Shown one piece after another: positions 11,221 through 22,067 of a stretch of 64,000 nt of DNA. Position numbers and translations under genes: made by a program. A model generated the notes under the pieces. It had not been told where the DNA came from. It did not search any database and saw only the letters and a program-made list of their open reading frames with translations. The first letter of the stretch is position 1. Every line of letters begins with the position of its first letter. This DNA comes from Rhynchospora pubera (lineage: Eukaryota; Streptophyta; Magnoliopsida; Poales; Cyperaceae), in contig CM051460.1 in assembly GCA_028095005.1 (NCBI GenBank), forward strand, positions 81,981,676 through 82,045,675. Direction: 5' to 3'.

Positions 11221-11890
11221 TGGTTTGGTGAAACCTTTGTGTTTGTAGCCTTCGGGGACACTATAGCCTTTGGGGTACAGTATACGATCATACTTCGCTG
11301 GATATGGTCTTCCAGTGAAGCTGTCAGAACTTTCCATTCCACCCATCCCTAATAACTTGAGCTGTTGGTTCATGACCTTCTGTATTTATTCAGCCAAGCG
11401 GCTAGGGGTTATGCCGTGATCCTTCTTTTGTCGAGGCAACTCTTCCTCTGAAGAAGGCTGGGAGGATAATGAGGTTGACTCCTTACTTGTCGATTCATTG
11501 TGTTGGAATCGAAGATTTTTTACTCTTCAAGGAACGTTTTCCTTTGGCAATCTTTCTTGCATTCTTGCCTGCTTTATGAGCCTTTTTACCTGAACCAGAG
11601 GCAGCTTCCTCTCTTTTGGCTAGGTGTTTGTGGATTTCAGCACAAGCAGCTGTTACTCGCGTGTTTTCTTCTTGAATCTGTTTTAACTTCTTTTCTTTCT
11701 TTTCCAGCTCTCTTCGGAGCCGGTCCATTTCACTCAGAACCTCCATTTCTTCCTCCTCATCAACATCTGTGAGGTTAGGGTTTCCAGGTCTTGCGTTTTC
11801 TTCCTCCTCCGCGCCAGTAGAGTGGTCACTGGCTTGGTGGACAGTTTCATCAATTGGTTGTTCCCGCTTCTTGGGGCGACCACGAAGCAT
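11221..11890 (-). pseudogene. Ty3/gypsy-like gag fragment
   Basis: A 131-codon minus-strand frame from ATG 11890 encodes a basic/acidic start (MLRGRPKKR), an acidic stretch and a strongly charged coiled coil (about residues 50-90) followed by a lysine-rich tail. One frame change at about 11500 leads into a second stretch, down to about 11221, containing QLKLLGMGG and then GRPYPAKYDRILYPKGY. The PYP--YD---YPKGY pattern is typical of gag proteins of plant Ty3/gypsy elements, just ahead of the gag core. An in-frame TAG interrupts this second part near 11386. No protease, RT or LTR is attached, so this is an isolated fragment. The element class is inferred from that motif and the coiled-coil start. 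Confidence 0.65.
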
Positions 11891-11894
11891 ATTA

Positions 11895-12191
11895 AAAAAA
11901 ACATTAGAATTAGTAATTTAATAACTGTGCTCTTTGCTTTTAAGATTAGATATTAAAAAGATATAGATTATTAGCATATTAAAAAAATTAGATATTTGTA
12001 TTATTAGCATATTTTAAAAAAAACATAAAATTCCGACTTCTACTGTAGTACTGCACACAAAAATACATATGAGTTTGACACGGATGTTCGTATATATACA
12101 CCGTTTTTATCATCGTTTTTTCACCGAAAAAATAACGCACCGTTAAATCAACTCCGGACCATCATACCGAAAAAAACGAAATTTAAAATCT

Positions 12192-12192
<1 letters not shown>
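11895..12192. other. AT-rich DNA with a remnant of the 40.9-kb MITE family
   Basis: Most of it is unrecognised. Bases 12100-12192 resemble the right end of the element at 40869-41290: both share GGACC-TCATACC-AAAAAAA followed by GAAATTTAAAA-CTTG. No partner end was found. Confidence 0.5.
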
Positions 12193-12231
<39 letters not shown>

Positions 12232-12234
<3 letters not shown>

Positions 12235-12621
12235 TGATAAAATACACACTGGTGTACGGATCGTCCCCTTACACCCGAGTCGATTTCAAAATTTAAAATT
12301 CAAACAGTCGATCCGAACTGTTCAAGTTATTCTCCATAATGAAAAACTCTTGGAGACAAAATTTTACACTTTTTCGAATTATTTTGTTATATATTGTGAT
12401 ATTTTCAAATTAGAGGGCCTGAACTACTTTAATTGTAGTGTTTTTTTTAAAATATCATAATATATAGCAAAAAAATTCGAAAAAAATTTAAAATTTGGTC
12501 TCCAAAAGTTTTTCAATATGAATAACAACTTGAACGGTTCGGATAGACCGTTTGATTTTTGGATTTCCTGAACGACTCTGGTTTACGGGAGGTGATCTGT
12601 ACACTAGAGTGTATTTTATCC

Positions 12622-12626
<5 letters not shown>
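12232..12626. mobile_element. Fold-back element E7 between two (TA)n tracts
   Basis: The left end is GAGTGATAAAATACACACTG and the right end is CACTCTAGTGTATTTTATCC read as complement. A (TA)n run of nearly 40 bp lies on each side (about 12194-12231 and 12627-12668), the clearest case here of an element sitting inside a TA microsatellite. Confidence 0.75.
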
Positions 12627-12669
<43 letters not shown>

Positions 12670-12692
<23 letters not shown>

Positions 12693-13084
12693 TTTAGCTA
12701 TGGTGAGATGCATCAAAAAAAGCCTTCCGTGAGATGCGATCAAAACTTATGAATCTGGTTCAAAATGACTGATCCAAACCGTCTAATATGATCTCTCTGT
12801 TGAAATCTCCATGCAGACTAAAATTTTATATTTTTTCAAAATTTTTAAGTATTTTTTTGAAATTTTAGAAAATCGTTAATCTAATTAGTTCTGTACCGTT
12901 CAAAAACTATCATTTTTAAAAATCCGAAAAAAATACTTAAAAATTATGAAAAAAATATAAAATTTGGTTTGCAAGAAGATTTTAATAGCAAGATCATATT
13001 GCACGGTTTGGATCGGTCATTTTGAACCAGATTCATGAGTTTTGATCGCATTTCACGAAAGATTTTTTGTGATGCATCTATCCA
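12670..13084. mobile_element. Fold-back element E8 beside (TA)n(GA)n
   Basis: The left arm has GCTATGGTGAGATGCATC and GCGATCAAAACTTATGAATC. The right arm has GATTCATGAGTTTTGATCGC and GATGCATC. The element is flanked by (TA)n(GA)n on the left and a short TA run on the right. Confidence 0.7.
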
Positions 13085-13101
13085 TATATATATATATATA
13101 A

Positions 13102-13328
13102 GGGTGTGTTTGGATACAATGGAATAAGAGTTATTCGAAATAAGGCTTATTTCGAATGAAACCAAATACAATTTTGAATAAGCCTTATTCCGATTAAGGC
13201 CTTGTTCAAGCTCTTATTCTTATACCATGGTATGGCTGATTAAGAATGAAATCAGAGGAAAGAGGAGAGAGGAGAGAGAAAGATCCCTTTTGTCTTATTC
13301 CAATCCCTTATTCGGGAGCTTCCAAACA
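13102..13328. mobile_element. MITE with GTGTTTGGAT-like ends
   Basis: The left end is GGGTGTGTTTGGATACAATG and the right end is GGGAGCTTCCAAACATGC, imperfect inverted repeats. Inner copies of GGAATAAG and CTTATTCC pair too. It lies between E8 and E9. Confidence 0.55.
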
Positions 13329-13331
13329 TGC

Positions 13332-13578
13332 GAGTTTTGCTATGGTGAGTCGCGACTCACCAAGGGTCTGTAAGTTGCACTACAAAATCATAGATCTGGT
13401 TCAAATTGACCGATCAAAACTGTCAAATATGATCTCCCTATTGAAATTTCCATGCAAAATCGTCTAGATTTCAATAGGGAGATCGCATTGAATGGTTTGA
13501 ATCAATCATTTTAAACCAGATCTAGGAGTTTTTGAGTGTTACTCACGTGACTCGCGACTCACCATATAGCAAAACTCT
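13332..13578. mobile_element. Fold-back element E9, short and nearly palindromic
   Basis: The ends are GAGTTTTGCTATGGTGAGTC and GACTCACCATATAGCAAAAC. The inner arms AATATGATCTCCCTATTGAA and its complement are separated by only about 20 bp, so almost the whole 247 bp is hairpin. Confidence 0.7.
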
Positions 13579-13746
13579 ATATATATATTTTTTGACATCA
13601 AATTTTGTAGGCATTAGTGTTCCCCAAAATGACTTGACACGATACATGCATGTCAGCATGTCGTAGCATGTTGGAGACTTCCATACATTGACATGTTTTA
13701 ATAAGACATGAGTTGACACGTGATACGATAAAAAAATAATATTATT

Positions 13747-13908
13747 GGCCCCGTTTGGATGGGACCGAAATTGCAAATTCCGGATATTTTATATGTCAAA
13801 TTTATTATAAACAATCCAAACTCTTCACAAAGTTACACACTTACCAATAAATTTATGTCTAGGAATTGCAAATTTCCCAAATTCCCCCTACAACATCCAA
13901 ACGGCCCC
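13747..13908. mobile_element. MITE, GGCCCCGTTTGGATG type, 3-bp duplication
   Basis: The element starts GGCCCCGTTTGGATG and ends CATCCAAACGGCCCC, with ATT repeated at 13744-13746 and 13909-13911. It is 162 bp long and PIF/Harbinger-like by its TIR and 3-bp duplication. Confidence 0.75.
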
Positions 13909-13911
13909 ATT

Positions 13912-14990
13912 TAGAATTTAATTTTTATACTCTAGTTTGTTCAATCATTAATTTTTATTTTAATATATGACGTTAAAATAGATTTCATAAATTTATTATA
14001 TTTTTAATTTAAAAGTTATTTATGTAATTTTTAATGAAATTTTACTTAAAAAATAAAAATAAAATTATAATATAGTTTGACACGTTAATACAATCTGTGT
14101 CATGTTAACCAGTTCTATCATTTAATGCGATACGACACGACACGACACGTTGAAAATATCAACTCGTGTCAACACGACACAATTTTGTGCTCACGTGCGT
14201 ATTTGACATTACAACTCGGCATATTTGTAATACACTAATAGGCAGTTTTCTAGATAGATTTGGGCGGATAAAATGCAATCCCAGAAACACCGATTGGGGA
14301 CCGATCAAAGTTGGACGGATGCAAAATTTGTTATCCGGTTCCGACCTTGAAAAAGGAGGGCAAACAAAAAATTGGCATGGAAGTTACTACTAGTAGGCCA
14401 AGCTAGGTTAAGTGCAGCTGCAGTCTAATTGTTAATTGTTTGTTTGTTTTCTTCTTCATTAAATTTGTATGGTAGGCCAGCGCTGCCAACTGTAAAGAAG
14501 TGGGGAAGGCAACCTTCTAGAAGGCCGTGTTTAATAATGTACTAGGGGGCAAGGGGATATGGTAGAAGATGCTCATCAGTCATCACATGAGCATGATATT
14601 GGAATGCCGATTGGCAGTACTAGCTAGTGATGATTTATGATCCTGTCGGTAAATAATTATAACACATGTGACATGAAATTAGTGCTTCCACCTGTGCAGA
14701 CATGGTTTTCATCTATAAATAATTTACCCTTTTTTTTAGGGCTTCTATAAATAATTAATCATCAATTTAGAAATATCTTTCATCCTATTCCGTTTTCACC
14801 CTTTGGTGTACTAAATGGATAATCAGCGCTAGGCTAGTTAATTGAAGAAGCTAGCTTTATTCCCAAGTTATTTACTTCTATTATTGTTAGTCCTTGTTTT
14901 GGTGGGGGAGATGGGGTAAATGTATTGTCTACCCCCACATGCAATAAAAAAGGAAATTGATTACTGTCATCTGCAGTTTTACATTTCCTA
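13912..14990. other. Intergenic DNA, nothing recognised
   Basis: ACACGACACG-type words near 14110-14180 recall the low-complexity stretch near 13630-13730, possibly two halves of one decayed element split by the MITE at 13747. No gene was identified. Confidence 0.45.
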
Positions 14991-14993
14991 TTA

Positions 14994-15185
14994 TCGCTAA
15001 ATATAAAGTGAACATATACAGCAAATAAAGTAAACATATACACGATCTAAGTGAACACATACAAACAAATAAGTTCAATGAAAATTAGTTGAATGTGCAT
15101 GTAAACTTCTGAATAAGTGATGATAACACTTATTTGTTTGTAAGTGTTCACCTAGATCATATATATGTTCACTTTGTATTTCGCG
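14994..15185. repeat. Inverted repeat around 15.09 kb
   Basis: The left arm (about 14994-15071) and right arm (about 15127-15185) are inverted copies. Shared words are AAAGTGAACATATA, GATCTA-GTGAACAC and TACAAACAAATAAG. The loop is about 55 bp. It may be a small fold-back element; no target duplication was found. Confidence 0.6.
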
Positions 15186-15189
15186 ATGG

Positions 15190-16796
15190 TTGGGATGGTA
15201 TATTTGCCGATGACACTTATAATTCTTGAGAAAAAAACTCATTTGGTTAGAATGTGTAAGGTGAAAAGCACAGAGAAATGTAGAAATGACTACCTCCGAG
15301 ATGTGATGTGCGTTAAAGAGAAAAAATAGCATTAATTAGCGAACAATTAAAAGACATGCATTAACTCAAACATGACCAAAGATACTTACAGAAATTACAG
15401 CTGAATCTCATTAACTAATATATTTCTTGGACAAAATGGTATCATGAAGAATAAATTGGATGGAAAATCAAAATTTTATTCGGCTGTTTTAACTTTTAAC
15501 TCCAACTCTAGTGTGGACCGCTGTCAAGAGCCGACACAATCTCTAATTTGAGGAAAACCATTCAATAAAGAACTGTTAAATTTTATATCCATTTATTGAT
15601 GATCTATAGAATGCTTTTTTCTAGAAGCCAAGGAGAAACTGATTGTGACCCATTGACTTATTGTGTGACAATTTTGATTCCATAAGACGAGGATAGTAAC
15701 CATGAAAAAAAAATTGCGCACTAGTTTTTTTTTCCTGTTGCGCCTCCGGCTCAACAATTATCTAGGTAGGTAATATATATTTTGTAATGAAATCTATCTC
15801 CGTAGATCAAAAACAGAAGTCTCTTTATTTCTACGCTTTATGTTTGGTCTAATGCTGGCTAATAATCGTATGAATCCAGTGCATTATTTTTTTAAATTTT
15901 TATTGAAATGACCATAGCCTTACCAATAATTAGAATATTAAATCACATAAAATGTATTTATCTACAAGAATGAGAAGTTCATGTCATTTCCTAAGAAAAA
16001 TATGTACTTCTATATCAAGAAACAGATAGAGAAAATAGAAAGAAAAAAAAAACATAAACTAAGCTAACTAAGCAATAGTTGCAATAAGCGATGCAAAAAT
16101 CATAATTAAAGCTAATTTAGCGATGAGATAACCGGAACAGAGGCACTCATGGTGGGTTCTCCAAATTTAAGTTGTTGGCTTGTTGCTTTGTTTTATATCT
16201 ACGCTTTGTTTCTTGCTACATTACAGCTCTTATATATGGGATCGAAATCAAGAGGCACATCAACCGGAAAATAGATGGAATAAGTGAAATTACAGATAAA
16301 ACCACTTATTAATAGATAGGGATTGTTTCTAATGCTAGCACAATCTAAGACAACATTTATCTTTCTTAAACCACATGTCACAATGTTAGTGATCAGTCAT
16401 ATTACAATGCGTGTTATCTCCTAATAGTACCAAATATTTTTAACCACCCTCGAAATTCCAATCCAGATCTAAATCATATCCTCAAATATTTAGCTAATCT
16501 GCTTTCCATCGGAAATTCTGAAAGCTTCAATGGCATTTAATGCCTATTTAGCAACTCCACTATGGAAATATTGAAGAGGAACTAATGAGAACCTTTAAAT
16601 AATTAATTTCCTCACCCAATGAGAAACAGAGAAAATTAAGTCATGAGAAATTGTTGAAAAGAGGTACAACAATGGGACCATTATGGACTCCTCGTTGTGA
16701 CGAGCAGAGAATTCTGCTAACGTCAGAAAAGTCTATTTGTCTACCTATCGCTAGAGAAATGACAAACAAAGAGCTATTTTTTCCTTCTGTAATGGG
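15190..16796. other. Intergenic DNA, nothing recognised
   Basis: Only short open frames without recognisable motifs occur here. No terminal repeats or conserved coding text were seen. Confidence 0.5.
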
Positions 16797-16804
16797 TCTC
16801 CCAC

Positions 16805-17082
16805 TAGGGGTGGGCGCGGTATATCGCGAATATGCGAAACCGTTCCGTTCCGTCCATGTGGAACGTATAATGGAACGAAATTTCATTCCGTTTCGCAAAC
16901 GGAACGGAAAACGGAATGCAATTCGTGATTCATTTATGTGAAATACAGTGTAAATTATACCGTTCCGCTATGTTCCGTCCAAACGGAACGAATACGAATC
17001 AGCCGGTACATACCGTTTATTGAAACGGAACAGAATACGGAACGCCTCATTCTGTTTCCGTTATATACATTGCCCAAGTCTA
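16805..17082. mobile_element. hAT-type MITE (278 bp), twin A
   Basis: It begins TAGGGGTGGGCGCGG and ends TTGCCCAAGTCTA, and the 8-bp TCTCCCAC is duplicated at 16797-16804 and 17083-17090. The 8-bp duplication and TAG-NNTGGGC ends fit hAT. The interior is rich in CCGTTCCG and CGGAACGG words. A 278-bp, nearly identical copy lies at 48300-48577. Confidence 0.88.
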
Positions 17083-17390
17083 TCTCCCACCCGGAGAGAA
17101 GGGAAAGAAACAATTAATTATAGAAGTGGGAAAGAAACAACAAAATATATAGATAAATATTCGATGTCATATATTATTGTAAAATTCTTAATTATTGCAA
17201 GCTATCAGACAAGAATAAGTTCTGAAATTCTTTATTATTCACTACACGAAATTTCTCTTTTTGTAACGTTCAAAAAAATTGATCTGTAACGTTCATAGGC
17301 ACGTTACAGTAGGCCCCGTTACAAAAGTATTAAACGTTACAGATCTGCAACGCTCTTTTCAAAAACAACGTTTCAGATTATTAATGACAC

Positions 17391-17621
17391 ACGACTTTCT
17401 GAATAAATCTGTAAAGTTCTATTTGAAAGACACGTTATAGAATATAGGATTCTGTAACATGTTTTTTCAAAAGAACGTTGCAAATTTATTTATTCATTTT
17501 TTTTATACGACTTTCTGAATAAATCTGTAACTTTCTATTTGAAAAAAACGTTACAGAATATGGTATTCTGTAACCTGTTTTTTGAAAAGAACGTTGCACA
17601 TTGTTTATTATTTTTTTTATA
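17391..17621. repeat. Tandem duplication (2 x about 115 bp) in the CACTA end
   Basis: Two adjacent units begin ACGACTTTCTGAATAAATC (17391 and 17507) and both end in a T-rich tract. They carry AACGTT-C repeats and lie in the subterminal region, where such elements bind their transposase. Confidence 0.75.
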
Positions 17622-17856
17622 GAGCTTGTATTATGTGGCTAGCCCATGTTGCTAGTCGTACCAACTGGTATATGTACCAAACATACAGAATATAGGATTC
17701 TGTTTTTGACAAACATGCATATCACAACTCCTATATAGACAGACACATTTGTATCAAAGTAACAAACAAGTCATGCAAATGAGAAAAAAAATTAAGTTCA
17801 ACAAAAATATAATATCAAATTATTTAGAAGATCAGTCATGATACATTTCAAATTGA

Positions 17857-20800
17857 CTATCCAAATATATTCCCATACATAAATTCCATGAGTTCATCTA
17901 CAACTCCTCCAATGTCTTCTTTCGTGTATGGCTTTCCAACCGGATCGATTTTCTGCATTTGATTATAAGCAAACCAAAACATATATTAGTTGATATCATA
18001 AATCCTAAATTATTTGATTAATTATCCCTAAACTCTAAATCCCAAAGTACCAGTACATTTTATACATTCCATGATCTCTAAAGAAAATAAAAACTGGAGC
18101 CACTTTGGCAAATTAGGCCATGTTTCCCACTATACTTAGTGACTTCTTTTCATCACTCAAAAAGTAATTTGAGAAAAACCAACTGAAAAACTTCTATTCA
18201 ATATCAGATCCCTTTTTCTTTTGGTTGATAGGTTGGTACTGAAGGCATCAGATTGAAAGTGCAGTTGAAGCCTCGAGGGTGCATTTGAATTCTCAGTATC
18301 ACTTATAAGTTTTAGGGGGTGATAGAAGATTGAATAGAAAAACTACTAATAGAATTTGACCCAATTAACATCCACTCGATCCACAGAGTGGATTTTATTC
18401 ATTTTTGGCCCCATATTTTCAGTAATTTGAGTACAAGCCTTTTCAACTACCACTTTACAAGAAAAAATGAGAGAAAGAAAATTGAAAAGCGAGGGGAACG
18501 TTATTGAGTCAGCGTATTTTTTTCTTAACATTATAGTCTAGTAAGTAGTTAAAACAAATACCTTAGGTAGTTCTCCGACTTGTATCACATGGCTTATTAT
18601 ATGTCTCATGGCCAACATTGTGAAATACCCACATTCTGTATTGCCCTTCTATTTTGGAGCCTGAAAACACAATTCAATCAAGTAGCTAGTTAGGATTTTG
18701 TAATAGTTTGACAAACTATAATCTCTTAATCCATAAGTCTTGTACCTTTATGTCGTACCAGTCGAATATGCAGGCTTTACGTATACTCTTATGTTCCTTT
18801 TCCATCTTGTAATTTTTATATGCCCTACATGCAATTCAATTAACTAAATTAGATTAGATATATTGAGCTGACCCCAGCAACAATAAAATAATTTTATGGT
18901 CGCCAGCTGCTCCTAGAAAACAAAGCAGCAGAAACATCACTCTGATTCAGAGATAAGCACAATCTCGAATTATCACTATTATTTTGGTAATTTAAAAACT
19001 GGAACTTACGAAGTTATAAACGGCTTAATTACTAATCTTTGTATACAATCTTCGCGTGACAAGGAATCTACGAAGTAAATATTCTCTTTCTTGACATCAA
19101 CGATAATGAGCGTCCAATGATACCTGTAATATAGATTACTTATTGTTTTGATTGAAGGGAAACTAACAAGTTTAATAATAATAATTCTTACCCCTGATTA
19201 TATGGCAAAAGAAAATAAGAGCACTCTGGATTATCTATGAATGACTTCTTCATGTAATTCACGTTATAAGCAGAGTTCTTATCAAATTTAGCTTGAGTTA
19301 GAAATTCTGGATCCCATATGGTGATGCTTTTAGAGAACCCATATCCTTTAGAAAGTTCTTTCATCCAATACCTATATTCATCAAATACAGTAAGTAGGCA
19401 AAGTACTTTTCAGACTGATAAAGAGCAGTGAGTCTAAGCTAGGCCAGTTTTATATAGTTATAGATTGCTATTCATTTCACAGAGAGAACAGTACGTAGGC
19501 CAAGTACTAAAAACAGGAACGATCCAGTGCCATTCATGTTGACCTCTTGAAAATTAAATGACAACAAAGTTCGAAAAATCATACCAGGAGTAAATCTTGA
19601 CAATCGATATATTTAGGGCTTCTCTTCGAAAACATTCGATGATATCTAACAAGTTAAACGTGAAGGGCACCTCATAGTGCGTACCCCAAGGGTTGCAATC
19701 CTCCAATTCAAAACTCTCATCTCCTACCACTACGAGCATCAACAATGAGTATACTTTCCGCTCAGAATCAGAAAGTTTGTCAAGAAACTTCTTTTCTAGA
19801 AGCTCATCACGAAAAACACCGGATGCCTCACTTGGCACCTTCTCCTTCTCCTCCTCTTTCTCCTTCACCATCTCCTGCTCCTTCTCTTTCTCCTTCTCCT
19901 TCCTATTCCTCTTTTTTCCCTTCCCCATCCCTTTCCCTTTCACCTTCCCCTTATTGTCCATCTTCTTCTCCGCATGTAGGCTCATACTCTGCATGCAATT
20001 TCATAACTTAAGTCACGAGTATTAATATTACTAGAAGAAATGTGTGGAACAAATTGGCATACCTTTTGCCTTGGCTCCACATCAACTGATGGCCACGCGA
20101 ATCGCCCCCCTAAATTAGTGCCTATTTGTTCCTGTGACCCTCCAGGGATATACCACGAACGGAATTCATCAACGCATCTGACAAGTTGGATGTAGGTATC
20201 GAAATCAGATAAAGGCACGCAATGTACTATCTAACCTACATATGACGAAATGATCCACCCCTCGGCCACCTTAGTACGCACTTGAGTGGCACTTGTGATG
20301 TAGAGGTCGCATTCAACTAGTTTCTGAAAATTGCAAATAGATTAACATCACATTTTTATTTACAAAAATATATATAAAAAATTCATTACTTGAAAATAAA
20401 TGATAAGATGAAATCAAACCTGAACATCGGCACTCAGATTCGGAGGCATATAGTCTCTGGGCATTGCTGAGTCCACCTCGGCCGAAATAACTTGCGGTGA
20501 CATCTGTAAGAATTGCGGTATTGATGGAACCTGAATCCCCTCTTGTTCCAACCAAGACGTAAACTCCATAAAAAATTGCTGCTTCAATTCATTCCTTACC
20601 TCCGGGCAGCTAAGTAAGTCTTTTTTACATCTCTCTGTCACCGCATCCATCAAGTGTGCAATCTGTCCCGGTGTTAAAGATCCTTCATGCACATATTTCC
20701 TAGACTTCCTCTCATACATATCTGTCTTTTTGGTCCATCCAGAGCTTCCTCTCATTCTACCGGAATATTCCGGCCTCCCAACCGCCTTACTCAAGACTTC

Positions 20801-22067
20801 AGTAGGTTGGATTGTCCCGGAAGTGACTTTTTGAGACAGACTTTGTAACCGCTTGAATGCTTCAATAGTCGCGGTATCCGATTGGTGGAATTTGTAAGAA
20901 CCTATATCAATATCACATTCAATATCAAATCAGATTGAATATAAAAATCACATTCAATATCAAATCAGATTGGTGGAATATGTAAATACCTTCTGTTCTA
21001 GTAGACACGACCCTTCCCATGAAATATCGTTGACTTCTCGGTTCTAAGTCTTTGATGACGATGCTTGTGGAACCGACCCCTTCAGAATCACCTGGTATTA
21101 TTATCTTGTCGGTAGGTTTCCACTTATTCTTCTTTCCTTTATAACCAGTGGAACCCATCCTGTGAACCTCCTTCCATTTCTCTCTCAGCAACTTTCCTTG
21201 TTGACTCTTTGCTAAAAATTCTGGGCTTGTTTTCTTAAGGTAAAACTCCTCCCAATCCTTCTTTGAGATAGGGTATATGTCGAACGGACTTTTGGGGTTG
21301 TTTGGATCGGGTCTTGTAATGAATTCGCGAACAAGCCTACTCCTAAAGGTCTTATGAGTTATGCCCATGTTTTTGAGTACTCTCTTCTTGTTGATCTTGG
21401 TATCATTATCATCATCGATGTCGAATGTTTTCTGAAACAAGATCAAAATAGCAAGTTGAGGAACCTTGATAAATTTCAATCTTAAGGCATTTTCAAGGTA
21501 GTTGAGTGTGGATAAATATTGTTAAACAAATGTCAACTCCTCCAGCTCAAATATATTGATTTTAAAACATAGAAAATTTGCCACAACAGCTAAGTCCTAA
21601 CAAGAAATTATAATAAAATGATTTTAAAAAAGGCAACTGGAAAGGTGGTTTTAAATGTAGAGAGTTTTCCACTGTAGCAGCTCAGTCCTAACAAGAAATT
21701 ATAATAAGTGATTTGAAAAAAGACAGCTGAAATTGTAGGTAATTTATAGGTAGTTTACCTTGATCTCCGCCCACATCTCATTCTTCAAATCCTTTGAAAC
21801 GTCTTTTGCCCATGAATCAATTGTTATTGGCACTCTTGCCCTAGCGAGATACGCGCAGAATGTACCGAATTTCTTCACTGATGTCTCATCACCGGTTGGC
21901 AATCCTTCTTTGTCAAATGTAATCTTGAATTTGTGCCCTGAAGCCCTTAGTCGCCTAAATTCTTCCATGTTGGTCCTACTTCTTTTATTCTCTCTTGTCC
22001 CTTCATCAGATCCTTCTTCAGAGTCTTCCAATGTCTGTTTCTCAAAGTCTCCCTCATGTCCAGACAT
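17857..22067 (-). pseudogene. CACTA ORF2: transposase-like region fused to Ulp1 (C48) protease
   Basis: This multi-exon gene reads right to left. Exon 1 (22067 to about 21749) starts MSGHEGDFEK and has KKFGTFCAYLARARVPI. The next exon (about 21433-20990) contains FRSRLVREFITRPDPNNP and a lysine-rich tract, the plant En/Spm-type transposase (Transposase_24-like) region. Further exons continue through about 20890-20413, 20328-20240 (CDLYITSATQVRTKVAEGW) and 20215-20060. A very Lys/Glu-rich exon lies at about 19990-19560. The protease part follows: YHWTLIIVDV with its catalytic His, YFVDSL with the Asp, and NTECGYFTML with the Cys at 18631-18633. The C-terminus ends at 17857. An in-frame TAG at 18649-18651, six codons before the Cys, where related proteins often have Gln, marks it as non-functional as it stands. 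Exon borders are my reading of GT/AG sites. Confidence 0.8.

Noticed and set aside
16199..16381. 60-codon minus-strand frame
   Set aside because: No motif and no supporting splice sites were found; it is typical of chance frames in this DNA.
19693..20025. Ser/Phe-rich plus-strand frames
   Set aside because: They are antisense to the Lys/Glu-rich exon of the CACTA ORF2.
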